64,000 nucleotides of DNA from Melioribacter sp. (GTDB lineage: Bacteria; Bacteroidota; Ignavibacteria; Ignavibacteriales; Melioribacteraceae), in the NCBI GenBank assembly GCA_003155655.1, contig PMDS01000097.1, positions 1-64,000 of the forward strand, read 5' to 3'. Every line of letters begins with the position of its first letter. Position 1 is the first letter of the stretch. The position numbers and the translations under genes were made by a program. The notes under the pieces are model-generated. The model did no database searches. It had not been told where the DNA came from and saw only the letters and a list, made by a program, of their open reading frames with translations. Shown piece by piece: positions 17,726 through 28,600 of this stretch.

Positions 17726-18832
17726 ATGCATCTTTCAAAAAAAAATTACTTAATCGCAGGCGGTGCAATTGTTATATTATTACTAATAATTATTATAAAA
17801 ATTGCCAGCGGAGATTCATCTAAAAGACAGCAGCCCAGGTCATTCGTTTCTGTGGGCATGTTAACTAAAGGTGATGTTGAACGCATTGAATCTTTAACCG
17901 GGGATATTATTCCAATTCAGCAGGCTAGTATTTTTGCTAAAGTTAGCGGTAATGTTGAAAATAACTTTGTTGACATTGGCTCTCGTGTGGGTAACAACCA
18001 AATCCTTGCTTTGATAGATACTACAATTTATTCCCAAAATGCAAAGCAGGCAAAGGCGAATTACATGCAGGCGCAGGCTAATTACCAGAATTCAAAATTA
18101 AATTATGAGAGAAATAAAAAGCTTCTTGAGCAAAAATTAATTGCCCAGCAGGATCTGGATAATGCTAAAGCTGCCTTCGATATTGCGTCGGCTCAAAAAG
18201 AAGCCGCTGAAGCTGTTTATAATAACGCGGCTACACAACTTAGTTATTGTAAAATAACTGCCCCTTTTGCCGGTACAATTACTAAAAGAAATTTTGATCC
18301 GGGTTCTTATGTTACCGCTACTACTAATGCCCAGGGATCTGTTTTGTTTATGCTTATGAACATTGACAGATTAAAAACTGTTGTTAATGTACCTGAAAGA
18401 AGCGTGCCGTATCTATCAACAATTAAGGATGTTGAAGTAATTGCAGATGCAATTCCTAATAAAAAATTTTCAGCCAGGATAAGTAAAATTAGCCAAGCTG
18501 TTGATTTATCTACAAGAACCATGGCAGTAGAAATTGAAATTAATAATCCGGGTGCAATTTTAAAACCGGGGATGTTTGCTACTGTTCAATTAGTAACCGA
18601 AAAGAAAACCAATTCGGATATTATTCCAAATCAAATTGCTCTGAGTGATGAACAAGGTGATTTTGTTTATGTTCTTAATCCAGATACTTCTGTTTCTAAA
18701 AAATATGTTAAGATTGGAATTAGAATGGATGATAAGTTGGAAGTGCTTTCCGGGTTGAACGAAACTGACCGGATTGTTTTTGTTGGTCAGTCTATAATTA
18801 GGGATAAAATGAAAGTTAAAATAGCAAAGTAA
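17726..18832 (+). CDS. RND efflux periplasmic adaptor (membrane fusion protein)
   Basis: A 368-residue HlyD/AcrA-type adaptor. One N-terminal membrane helix (about 8-27), a lipoyl half (SIFAKVSGNVENNFVDIGSRV, split by the hairpin), a long coiled-coil hairpin (about 110-165, NAKQAKANYMQAQANYQNSK), the second lipoyl half (CKITAPFAGTITKRNFDPGS) and C-terminal beta-barrel/proximal domains. It links an inner-membrane RND pump to TolC. The pump gene starts 4 bp after the stop, so the three genes are one operon. Confidence 0.93.
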   Translation: MHLSKKNYLIAGGAIVILLLIIIIKIASGDSSKRQQPRSFVSVGMLTKGDVERIESLTGDIIPIQQASIFAKVSGNVENNFVDIGSRVGNNQILALIDTTIYSQNAKQAKANYMQAQANYQNSKLNYERNKKLLEQKLIAQQDLDNAKAAFDIASAQKEAAEAVYNNAATQLSYCKITAPFAGTITKRNFDPGSYVTATTNAQGSVLFMLMNIDRLKTVVNVPERSVPYLSTIKDVEVIADAIPNKKFSARISKISQAVDLSTRTMAVEIEINNPGAILKPGMFATVQLVTEKKTNSDIIPNQIALSDEQGDFVYVLNPDTSVSKKYVKIGIRMDDKLEVLSGLNETDRIVFVGQSIIRDKMKVKIAK

Positions 18833-18836
18833 ATAT

Positions 18837-21800
18837 ATGTGGCTAACTCGTTTTGCTCTTAAATATCCTATTACAACTTTCATGGCGGCTATCGCCGTTT
18901 TTGTATTAGGATTTGTTTCTCTTAATCAACTTCCCATCGACATGCTTCCAAATATTCAAATTCCGGTTGTTAGTGTTATAACTTATAACAACGGTGCCGG
19001 TCCAATAGATATGGAACAGACTGTCACTGTTCCAATTGAAAGAGCTGTTAGTTCTACTAATAACGTCAGCTATGTTCAGTCGGCAACCCGGGAAGGACTT
19101 TCAAGTATTAGAGTTTATTTTACCTGGGATGCAAGTACAGATGTTGGTTTAATTGATGTTATACAAAAAGTTAATAGAGTTCTTAACTTTCTTCCAGCTG
19201 CGGCATCTCAGCCGCTTGTGCTAAGATTTGATATTACAAATATTGCTGTCTGCACAGTGGCCTTAAACGGAGATTTGGATCAAAGAGCTCTTTACGATTT
19301 AGCTTACAACGTTATTGAACCGCAGTTAGAACATTTACCCGGTGTTGCTTTTGCACAGGTTACCGGTGGAAGAATACGCGAGATTCATATCAAAGTTGAT
19401 AGAAATAGAATTGATGCTGTGAATCTTTCTTTACAACAAGTTATGCAAGCCATGTCTGCATCCAACTTGATTGTGCCGTCCGGTGATTTGAAATCGGGGG
19501 TCTTTGATTATTCATTAAAGACCGAAAGTGAGTTCAATGTAGTTGAACCGATGGGTAATGTTGTAATAAAAACTCAAAATGGTATCCCGATTAGAGTTAG
19601 AGATGTTGCTTATGTAGAAGATTCATACCAGGAGCAGACAGAGATCATTCGAAATAATGGCAAGGAAGGTGTTGTACTTAGAATCCAAAAAACCTCCGGC
19701 GCTAATACTGTTGAAGTTGTAAACGCAATTGTTAAAGCGCTTACACAACTAAGAGATGTACCCCCTTCTGTAAAAGCATCGCTTGGCACTGATCAAAGTT
19801 TATATATTAAACAATCAATTAGCGGGTTATTCCAGGAAGCAATTTTAGGAGCACTTTTAGCAACGCTTGTAATTTTAATTTTTCTTAGAAACTCTAAAAG
19901 TGCTGTAATAATCTTTTTGGCAATCCCTCTTTCAATTTTTGTTACTTTTATCTTTTTTAGATTCAGCGGAACAACTTTAAATATTATGACGTTCGGTGGA
20001 TTAGCTTTGGGAATAGGAAGATTGGTGGACGACTCGATTGTTGAGTTGGAAGTAATATCCCGGCATTATAAAACGATGAAGACTGACGGTAAGTTAAAAA
20101 TGCAAGCCACGCTCGACGCCGCGCTCGAAGTTGCATCTCCAATTTTCATTTCTACTCTTACAACAGTAATTGTATTTCTTCCAGTTATATTTTTAACTGG
20201 AATTGCAAAACTTCTTTTTCTTCCTTTGGTAATTACAATAACAGTTGCATTGTTTTCTTCATTCTTTGTTTCCCGGACAGTTACACCGTTAATGTGTTAC
20301 AAATACCTGCATGGTGAACGGGAAGTAGATCCTGACTCTAAAAAACTTTCTCATCGAATTCAGATTTACTTCAAAAATTTACTCGATAAGATTGATACTT
20401 CTTACCAGAATACACTTACTAATGCATTGAAACACAAACGTATTGTAATTTTTGGAGTAATTGGATTTGCAATTCTTTCTTTTCTTTTATTCAAGTTTGT
20501 TGGAACAGAATTTTTCCCTGATACGGATGAAAGCCAATTTTCGATATCAGTTAAATTGCCTGTTGGTACAAGAATAGAAGAGACTGGTAAATTTATAGAA
20601 CGTATTGAAAAGATAATTCATAATAATGTTCCTGAAGCAATAACTGTTATTTCCGACATGGGCGTTCCATCAGCAAAAAGCGGGTCAGGATTTGGTGGAA
20701 ATTCCGGCAGTCATGCTGCTAGTATTAGCGTTTCACTTTCTGCCCCTGATGCAAGAGACAGAACAGTATTCGACATTGTCAAAGATATTCGTCCAAAACT
20801 TATGAATCTTGCCGGAGCTCAAATCTTTATTACTACAGGTGGCTTCTTAAAATACCTTTTGAATTTCGGTTCTTCGGCTCCCATCGATGTAATCATCAGC
20901 GGTCAGGATTTTGATCAAGCAAACAAACTAAGTCAACAAATTTATGACATTGTAAAAGCAACAAATGGTGCAACAGATGTTCAAATAACACGTGAGTTAA
21001 ATTTACCTGAGTTAAACGTTTCAATAGACCGTGAAAAAGCCGGAGCTATGGGAGTAAGCGCTTCTCAAATTTCAAATACAATTACTACTGCAATAAGCGG
21101 CTCTGTTGCGTCGGTATTTACAGATCCGTCAACAGGTAATCAATATAATATTCTTGTAAGGTTATCTGAAGATTACAGAAATAAAATTGACGATATTAAA
21201 AATCTAAGTGTTCAAAACTCACAGGGACAGTTAATAAAATTATCAAACCTTGTTAAAGTTCAGCTTGTAAAATCTCCTATTCAAATTGATAGAAAATACC
21301 AGGAAAGAATAGTTGAAGTAACCGGAAATGTAACCGGACGCGATCTTGGAAGTGTTTCCAAAGATATTAATGCCAAAATGGCAAACGTTCAAATCCCAGC
21401 CGGTTTTATGGTTACGATGAGCGGTAATATTGAACAGCAAAACAAAACATTCAGCGATCTTGGTCTTGCACTAGGTTTAGCAATTATTCTTGTTTATATG
21501 GTAATGGCTTCACAATTTCAATCTCTTATAGATCCTTTTATAATTATGTTTACTGTTCCGCTTGGTATGATTGGAGTTCTCTGGGCTTTATTCTTAACTG
21601 ATACTACTCTTTCTGTTACTTCTTTTGAAGGAGTGATTGTTATGATTGGTATTGTTGTTTCAAATGGAATTTTATTAGTCGATTATACAAACAAGTTGCG
21701 TAAAGCCGGAATGGAATTGCATGAGGCTGTTATTAAGGGTGGACGAACAAGACTTCGTCCAATTCTAATGACAACTTTAGCTACAGTTCTTGGCCTTATT

Positions 21801-21980
21801 CCCTTGGCACTTGGAATGGGTGGAGAAAAATCCCAATCACCTCTTGCTATTGCAGTTATAGGCGGACTTACAGTTTCAACGATCTTGACATTACTATTTA
21901 TCCCAACTCTTTATACAATTTTTGAAGAGAAATTCGGCAAAAAAAATAAATATGCTCATGAACAAAGTACAATTGAATAA
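18837..21980 (+). CDS. RND-family efflux pump (HAE1/AcrB type)
   Basis: A 1,047-residue proton-driven exporter of the inner membrane. First helix about 10-28, two large periplasmic loops (about 35-325 and 560-865), and helices about 335-535 and 870-1030. GRLVDDSIVELEVISRHY (about 395-412) carries the Asp pair of the proton relay in helix 4, and GIVVSNGILLVDYTNKLRKA lies in the C-terminal half. Full length for HAE1 pumps. Substrate is unpredictable from sequence. Translationally close to its adaptor, and its end overlaps the TolC gene start. Confidence 0.94.
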   Translation: MWLTRFALKYPITTFMAAIAVFVLGFVSLNQLPIDMLPNIQIPVVSVITYNNGAGPIDMEQTVTVPIERAVSSTNNVSYVQSATREGLSSIRVYFTWDASTDVGLIDVIQKVNRVLNFLPAAASQPLVLRFDITNIAVCTVALNGDLDQRALYDLAYNVIEPQLEHLPGVAFAQVTGGRIREIHIKVDRNRIDAVNLSLQQVMQAMSASNLIVPSGDLKSGVFDYSLKTESEFNVVEPMGNVVIKTQNGIPIRVRDVAYVEDSYQEQTEIIRNNGKEGVVLRIQKTSGANTVEVVNAIVKALTQLRDVPPSVKASLGTDQSLYIKQSISGLFQEAILGALLATLVILIFLRNSKSAVIIFLAIPLSIFVTFIFFRFSGTTLNIMTFGGLALGIGRLVDDSIVELEVISRHYKTMKTDGKLKMQATLDAALEVASPIFISTLTTVIVFLPVIFLTGIAKLLFLPLVITITVALFSSFFVSRTVTPLMCYKYLHGEREVDPDSKKLSHRIQIYFKNLLDKIDTSYQNTLTNALKHKRIVIFGVIGFAILSFLLFKFVGTEFFPDTDESQFSISVKLPVGTRIEETGKFIERIEKIIHNNVPEAITVISDMGVPSAKSGSGFGGNSGSHAASISVSLSAPDARDRTVFDIVKDIRPKLMNLAGAQIFITTGGFLKYLLNFGSSAPIDVIISGQDFDQANKLSQQIYDIVKATNGATDVQITRELNLPELNVSIDREKAGAMGVSASQISNTITTAISGSVASVFTDPSTGNQYNILVRLSEDYRNKIDDIKNLSVQNSQGQLIKLSNLVKVQLVKSPIQIDRKYQERIVEVTGNVTGRDLGSVSKDINAKMANVQIPAGFMVTMSGNIEQQNKTFSDLGLALGLAIILVYMVMASQFQSLIDPFIIMFTVPLGMIGVLWALFLTDTTLSVTSFEGVIVMIGIVVSNGILLVDYTNKLRKAGMELHEAVIKGGRTRLRPILMTTLATVLGLIPLALGMGGEKSQSPLAIAVIGGLTVSTILTLLFIPTLYTIFEEKFGKKNKYAHEQSTIE

Positions 21981-23247
21981 GCTGGTAATTATTTCGATCG
22001 CATTTTTCTTTTCGGCTAGTGTATTAGTTGCACAGAAAGACACATTGACTATTGAGAGATGTATTGATCTTGCATTAAAAAATAATCCCCAGGTGAAAAT
22101 AGCAGAAAGTAATTATGAACTTTCTGTTTCCAATCTGACCATCACAAGGTCGGGACTGCTACCGCAGGTTGCTTTTAGTACCGGCTGGGCAAGGAATGGA
22201 GGTAATTTCTTTCAGGGACCAACTGCAAGGGAGGTTACTTACGAGAATTATTCATACGGTTTTCAATTGCAGCAGCTATTGTTCGATTTTGGTAAATCAT
22301 ATACACGTGTTTCAGGAACAGCAGATTTAAAAAATGCTTCAGAGCAGGATTTAATTTCTGCTAAGCAAAACTTAATTCTTAACACATACATTTCATATTT
22401 CACTTACTTACAAGCTGTAAGAATTAAAAATGTCAGCCTGGAATCTTTACGTCAGGCACAGGAACATCTTCAGCAGGCACAAAGTTTTTATGATGTTGGA
22501 ACAAAACCCCAATTTGATGTTATGAAAGCTAAAACTGATGAAGCTAACGCCAAAGTGAATTTGATAACTTCGGAAAACAATATTATAGTTAGCCGTCTGC
22601 AATTAGAAAACGTTCTAAATGTAAAATTGCAACAGGGCACTACCCTTAAAGATAATTTAGAAATACAGAAAGATTCTATTGGAATTATAAATGCATTAAA
22701 AATGGCTTGGGAAAATCGTCCTGAGTATATTGGCGCCAAATACCGCGTTGATGCCAACCAGTCCTTTTTGACTTCGTCATGGACTGCAAACCTGCCCTCG
22801 ATAAATCTTACCGGGGGATACAACTGGAGAACATTTTCACTTGATCAGAATTTCTTGAATTCATGGAGTCTTGGTGTCACTTTATCGGTGCCAATATTTC
22901 AGGGTTTTGCATTAGACGCCGGGATTGATCAGGCAAGAGCGAATTTAAAAAATGCCGAAGCTACATTTGATTTTGTTAAACAAACTATAAACCTGGATGT
23001 TGAACAACAGTATACGAATTTAAATTTAGCTGGTGCAAAAATTAATGCCACTAAGTTCTTAGTTAGTCAGGCGGAAGAAACTTTAAAACTAGCTGAAGGT
23101 AGATACAAGCAGGAAGTCGGCAGTCAAATTGAAATTACGGATGCACGAGTTACTTTACTTGATGCACAAATGTCGTACATTCAAGCATTGTATGATTACC
23201 AGGTCGCAAACGTTAGACTTCAAAAAGCAATAGGTATTCTTCAATAG
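21952..23247 (+). CDS. TolC-family outer membrane efflux protein
   Basis: A ~431-residue outer-membrane channel. Signal peptide after MNKVQLNKLVIISIAFFFSA; two repeated alpha-helical/beta halves, with KNNPQVKIAESNYELSVSN starting repeat 1 and an AxYxQEVGSQIEITDARVTL helix in repeat 2, typical of OEP domains. The start codon is ambiguous: ATG at 21952 or 21958 is likely, both inside the last 29 bp of the pump gene; a TTG at 21922 is also in frame. It completes the tripartite pump. Confidence 0.92.
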   Translation: MLMNKVQLNKLVIISIAFFFSASVLVAQKDTLTIERCIDLALKNNPQVKIAESNYELSVSNLTITRSGLLPQVAFSTGWARNGGNFFQGPTAREVTYENYSYGFQLQQLLFDFGKSYTRVSGTADLKNASEQDLISAKQNLILNTYISYFTYLQAVRIKNVSLESLRQAQEHLQQAQSFYDVGTKPQFDVMKAKTDEANAKVNLITSENNIIVSRLQLENVLNVKLQQGTTLKDNLEIQKDSIGIINALKMAWENRPEYIGAKYRVDANQSFLTSSWTANLPSINLTGGYNWRTFSLDQNFLNSWSLGVTLSVPIFQGFALDAGIDQARANLKNAEATFDFVKQTINLDVEQQYTNLNLAGAKINATKFLVSQAEETLKLAEGRYKQEVGSQIEITDARVTLLDAQMSYIQALYDYQVANVRLQKAIGILQ

Positions 23248-23344
23248 TAAAAGTCCTTTCATAATATTTTTTCAAGCCGTAAGCTATTACCATTATTTTT
23301 TCTTAAAATTGTTCAAGCTGATTTTCATTTTAAAGGGAAAATAA

Positions 23345-24652
23345 ATGGCTCCGTCTTTACAAATTGAAAATAAAAATAACAGTCGGCAGAATTATACTTT
23401 CGCTCTTTCAATTTTAACCTCTCTGTTTTTCATGTGGGGACTTATCACATGTCTAAACGATATTCTTGTCCCACATTTCAAAGCGGTATTCGATTTAAAC
23501 TACACGCGTGTTATGTTAATACAGTTCAGCTTCTTTACAGCATACGCTGTAATTTCGATTCCCGCTGGTATTATGGTTGAAAAGATTGGATATAAACTTG
23601 GAATTGTAATTGGTTTAGTCATAGGGGGAATTGGATGTTTGTTATTTTACCCTGCGGCTGCATTCCAATCATATATTATGTTCTTAATTGCACTTTTTGT
23701 TCTTGCTTCCGGAATTACATTGTTACAAGTTGCAGCAAATCCGTACGTAGCAATTCTTGGAAAGCCGGAAACCGCGTCCAGCAGGTTGAACCTTACACAA
23801 GCTGTAAATTCACTTGGTCATACTATAGCTCCATACTTCGGGTCATTAATAATTCTTTCCTTAGCTGTTAAAACAGCTGAAGACTTCAAGACTATGAACC
23901 TATCAGAAATTAATGCATATAAGTTGGCAGAAGCCAACGCAGTTCAGTTTCCTTATCTTGGATTAGCAGCAGCATTATTTATTATTGCAGCAATATTTGC
24001 AATAATAAAACTCCCTAAGATCGAAGCATCTGAAATCTCTGCTAGTGGGGATGGCTTAAATAATTATCATGATTATCATAATAGCGCCTGGGGTTATAAA
24101 CATCTTGTCCTCGGTGCTGTTGGAATTTTTCTTTATGTTGGTGCAGAAGTATCTATCGGAAGTTTTCTTGTAAATTATTTTGGTCAATCATTTATCGGTG
24201 GATTAAAAGAATCTGATGCAGGAAAATTCGTATCATTCTATTGGGGCGGGGCAATGATTGGCAGATTTTTAGGATCAGCAGTTACAAGAAAAATCAAACC
24301 GGCAAAAGTTTTGGTTTTCAATGCTTTTATTGCCGCGTCGTTAGTTATTGTTTCAATGCTTACTTTTGGTCAGGTAGCAATGTGGTCGATTCTTGCAGTT
24401 GGGTTATTTAACTCAATCATGTTCCCAACAATATTTACTCTGGCGATTGATGGCTTGGGTAAACATACGGGTCAGGCTTCCGGTATTTTGTGTACAGCAA
24501 TTGTTGGAGGAGCAATCTTGCCGGTAATTCAAGGCTACTTTGCAGACAATATTGGAATTCATTTTGCTTTTTTTGTCCCGGTGATTGGTTATCTATACGT
24601 AGCTTATTATGGAATTAAAGGGCATAAACTTTCTTATTTAACAATTAAGTGA
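23345..24652 (+). CDS. FucP/GluP-type MFS sugar:proton symporter
   Basis: A 435-residue, 12-helix major facilitator of the fucose/glucose/galactose group. Characteristic segments are [20 protein letters not shown] in helix 1, [16 protein letters not shown] in helix 4 and [19 protein letters not shown] after it. Members import L-fucose, glucose or galactose with protons. The downstream ROK kinase overlaps the stop codon, so uptake is coupled to phosphorylation of a hexose such as glucose. Sugar specificity is inferred only from the kinase partner. Confidence 0.9.
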   Translation: MAPSLQIENKNNSRQNYTFALSILTSLFFMWGLITCLNDILVPHFKAVFDLNYTRVMLIQFSFFTAYAVISIPAGIMVEKIGYKLGIVIGLVIGGIGCLLFYPAAAFQSYIMFLIALFVLASGITLLQVAANPYVAILGKPETASSRLNLTQAVNSLGHTIAPYFGSLIILSLAVKTAEDFKTMNLSEINAYKLAEANAVQFPYLGLAAALFIIAAIFAIIKLPKIEASEISASGDGLNNYHDYHNSAWGYKHLVLGAVGIFLYVGAEVSIGSFLVNYFGQSFIGGLKESDAGKFVSFYWGGAMIGRFLGSAVTRKIKPAKVLVFNAFIAASLVIVSMLTFGQVAMWSILAVGLFNSIMFPTIFTLAIDGLGKHTGQASGILCTAIVGGAILPVIQGYFADNIGIHFAFFVPVIGYLYVAYYGIKGHKLSYLTIK

Positions 24653-24657
24653 ATTTT

Positions 24658-25623
24658 ATGAATAGAAGAAAAATAGCAATTGGAATTGATATTGGAGGAA
24701 CAAACACTGCATTTGGTTTTATTGATGAGCATGGAAAGTGCATTTACCAGTCATCAATTTTGACTAATCCTGAAATGCAAGCTGATCTTTTATTTGAACG
24801 ATTATTTCAAGAAACAAAAAATATATTTAAAAAATTTGAAGATAAAAATGAATTAATTGGAATAGGTATTGGCGCTCCAAACGGCAATTATTATACAGGT
24901 ACAATAGAACACTCTCCAAATTTAGGTTGGGGTTATGTAAATGTAATTGAGATTGTAAAAAAATATTATTCAGTGCCGGCTGTTTTAACAAATGATGCAA
25001 ATGCTGCTGCAATTGGTGAAATGATTTTTGGGGCAGCAAAGGGGATGAAGAATTTTATTGTAATAACACTTGGTACCGGGCTGGGCAGCGGTATTGTTGT
25101 TAATGGAAAATTGGTTTATGGCGCTGATGGATTTGCTGGTGAAATTGGGCATACTATTATTGATATTGATGGTAGAGAATGTGGTTGCGGAAGAAAAGGA
25201 TGTTTAGAAACTTATGCTTCAGCTACCGGAATATGCAGGACTGTTTTTGAATTAATCGGAAATACAAATCTTCCAAGTGAATTAAGAAACATTAGTTTTA
25301 ATCAACTCACTGCAAAAAATATTTCGGATGCCGCAAATCGAGGCGATAAACTTGCACTTCAAGCTTTTGATTACACAGCAAGAATACTTGGATTAAGACT
25401 AGCCGATTCTGTCGCCTACTTAAGTCCTGAAGCAATTATTCTATTTGGCGGGCTTGCTTTGGCTGGCGATTTAATTATTGTTCCAACAAAAAAATACATG
25501 GAAGAATATATGCTTAATATATTTAAGAATAAGGTCGAAATTCTGCCTTCAAAACTGCCAGGCTCAACGGCAGCTATACTTGGTGCAAGCGCCTTAATCT
25601 GGAACGAGCTGGCAAAAAAATAA
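24658..25623 (+). CDS. ROK-family sugar kinase (probable glucokinase)
   Basis: A ~321-residue cytoplasmic kinase. IAIGIDIGGTNTAFGF is the ATP phosphate-binding motif, LTNDANAAAIGE (about 110) contains the catalytic Asp, ITLGTGLGSGIVV follows, and ECGCGRKGCLETYAS is the zinc-binding ROK signature with three Cys. ATG at 24658 is chosen; a GTG at 24649 overlaps the transporter stop. Function as glucokinase is inferred from family and the adjacent hexose transporter; N-acetylmannosamine or fructokinase roles are possible. Confidence 0.88.
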   Translation: MNRRKIAIGIDIGGTNTAFGFIDEHGKCIYQSSILTNPEMQADLLFERLFQETKNIFKKFEDKNELIGIGIGAPNGNYYTGTIEHSPNLGWGYVNVIEIVKKYYSVPAVLTNDANAAAIGEMIFGAAKGMKNFIVITLGTGLGSGIVVNGKLVYGADGFAGEIGHTIIDIDGRECGCGRKGCLETYASATGICRTVFELIGNTNLPSELRNISFNQLTAKNISDAANRGDKLALQAFDYTARILGLRLADSVAYLSPEAIILFGGLALAGDLIIVPTKKYMEEYMLNIFKNKVEILPSKLPGSTAAILGASALIWNELAKK

Positions 25624-25630
25624 AATAGAT

Positions 25631-25651
25631 GTAATTATCGAATTACTTTTT
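25631..25651 (+). terminator. hairpin terminator after the ROK kinase
   Basis: GTAATT-ATCG-AATTAC is a perfect 6-bp stem with a 4-base loop followed by TTTTTA. It overlaps the 3' end of the convergent hybrid kinase gene. Confidence 0.55.
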
Positions 25652-28600
25652 ACTCATTATTTTTGTAATTACATTAATCAATTCTTTCTTCTCAAAAGGT
25701 TTAGCAAGATAATGAGTAAAACCCTGAGAGAGAAAATCTCTTTTATCAGAATCTGATGCATAGCCAGTAAGAGCAATTACGGGTACTCTGGCGTACTTAC
25801 CAAATTTTTTCAATTCAGCTAAAACTTCAACTCCATTCATTCCATGACCTAGGTTTATGTCTATCATCAAAAGGTCGTAATTATTTTCTTCAGCCATTTT
25901 TATTGCTTCTAAACCATTTTTTGAATAGGAAACCTTGCAAATTTTGGATAAAAATCTTTGAACAACTTCTACGTTAAGAGAATTATCTTCAACTAAGAGA
26001 ACATTAATTAAATCATTTGATTTTTGATTCGGTATATTATGTATCATTTCAGTTCTTCTATTAGATTGTAAAGTTTGAGTAATTTCCTGTTCATAAATTT
26101 CATTTACTGGAATTGTAAGGGTAAATGTTGAACCCTTTCCAAGAGAGCTATTAACAGAAATCTTTCCACCTATCAATGTTGCCATTCTGCTTGCAAGTGA
26201 AAGACCCAGACCAAGTCCTTCATAGTCTCTTCTAAATCCTTCACTTAACTGCTTAAATTCCTTAAAAATTAAATTCTGCTGTTCCTCATTTATTCCAATT
26301 CCTGTATCACGGATTTTAATTTGCAGTTTCTCAATTCTATTCTTTTCTTTTATAACATCAAGATAAATTCCAATTTCTCCTTCAGAAGTATATTTGATAC
26401 TGTTTTCGACTAAGCACGAAATGATCTTTGTTAAAAGAGTTTCGTCCGTTTTGATCCATAATTCAGCGTTTGAAATATATGTAGCAATGGACAATTTTTT
26501 TGCATGAGCAGCTCTTTCAAACAAAGTTTTTATTTGTTGGCAGAAGAATACAATGTCAATTTCTATTTTTGTAATCAAATAATTATTGTTTTCCAATTCA
26601 GTTAATGTTAGAACTGAATTGAGCGTACTCATTAGACGTTTGCCAGAGCGTGTAATTTTTTCAACCATGTCCATCTGACTTGAATCAGTGACCTCATCAC
26701 GCAGCAATTGTGCAAAGCCCAGAATTCCATTAAGTGGTGTCCTAAATTCATGAGACATATTTGCAAGTAAAGAAGATTTCAATTTATTGGCTTCTTCGGC
26801 TATCTCTTTTGATTTTATTAATTCAGATTCAATTTTTTTACGGTTAGTTATATCTTCTTTTACAGCAAGAAAGTGCGTGATTTCTCCTTTTTCATCTTTT
26901 ATAGGAGAGATTGATGTTAATTCCCAGTATAATTCACCTGATTTTTTCTTGTTATGAAATTCACCGCGCCACTCATTGCCGGAATTTATTGTGTCCCAAA
27001 GATCCTTATAGAATTCCCTGGATTGTTCTCCGGATTTTAGTATTTTTGGATTTAATCCTAATACTTCAGCTAACGTATAGCCGGTTACTTCAACAAATTT
27101 GGGGTTGGTGTATTCAATTTCACCATTAACATTTGTAATAATAATTGCTGCGGGACTTTGTGCAACAGCGCGTGATAATTTCCTGATCTCTGATTCAATA
27201 TGTTTCTTTTCAGATATATCTCTCATGATAACCTGAATAGCCTGCTTATTATCATATAAAATTGGAACACTTATTACTTCGACGTCTAATACAGAGCCAT
27301 CGACCTTAAATATTTTTTCTTCGACAGGTTGCAAAGGTTTACCGTTTTGCAGTACTTTCTTTATTCTATCAATTGCTATTTCTTTACTATCGGGATGGAT
27401 AAAACTCATTACTGGTTTCCCGATCATTTGGTCTGCATTTTCGACACCCACTAGTTTTGCAAAAGAAGAATTTCCGTATAAAATTTTATCATCTCCATGA
27501 ACAGCAATAGCTTCGGGTGAATACTCTATCAAGTTTCTATAACGTTCTTCACTTTCTTTAAGAGTTATTTCGGATTTTTTCCGTTCGGAAATATCTCTGC
27601 TTACTGAAAGAAAATAATCGGTTCCTTGAATATTGATTAATTGGGAGTATACTTCAATTGGAAATATTGAACCGTCTTTTCTAAAGTGATAAGTTTCAAA
27701 TGTTAGTTTCCCGGTTTCAAGTATCTTTTCAATTCGTTTACCAAATAATTCTTTATCTTCTGGAATTACAAAATCAAAAATTTTCCTTAAAATCACTTCT
27801 TCTCTTTTAAATCCGCGCGATTTATAAGCTTCTTCATTAGCATAAACAATTATTCCATCCGAATCGTGCAGGAAGATAGAGTCTTTTGCTGAATCTAATA
27901 GCAGCGCTTGTAATTTGATTTGTTCTTCAGCAATTTTTCGCTCAGTTAAATCCCGTTCTACACTTAAAATATACTTTTCATCTTCAAGAACAATAACTTG
28001 GGCATCAATTTCTGCAGGGTATATTGTCCCGTCTTTCTTTCTAAATAATTTTTCAAAAGAATTAGATCCACTTGTAAAGATTTTTTCAATTTTATCAGAA
28101 ACAAAATCCCTGTCATTTTCAAATACAAGTTCTTTGAAATTTGCATTGGTTAATTCGTCATAAGAATATTGGTGTAGTTTAAGGGCAGCTTCATTTGCAT
28201 AAATTATTTTTCCGAATCTATCAATTAATAAAATGGAATCTCTTATTACATTAATTAATTCGGCTTGAAATTGAATTTGTTTTTCTGCTTTTTTTCTTTC
28301 TGTTATATCTCGTAAAACAACCTGGACTGCGTTCTCTCCTTGATGGTGGAATGAAATTGTTGATTCTTCAACGTCAATAATGTTACCATCAAGTTTAATG
28401 AATTTCTCGTGTATGGTTGGCAATTTGTCTGTGCCACTATTCAATTCATTGATACGTGCTTTAACAACTTCGTGAAAATCAGGAATAACAAATGCAAGAA
28501 TATTTTTACCTACAATTTGCGAACTGTTGGTAGCCCCAAAAAGATTTATGCCTGCAGAATTGATAAAAAGTATCTCGAAATTTTTATGCACAATAATTGG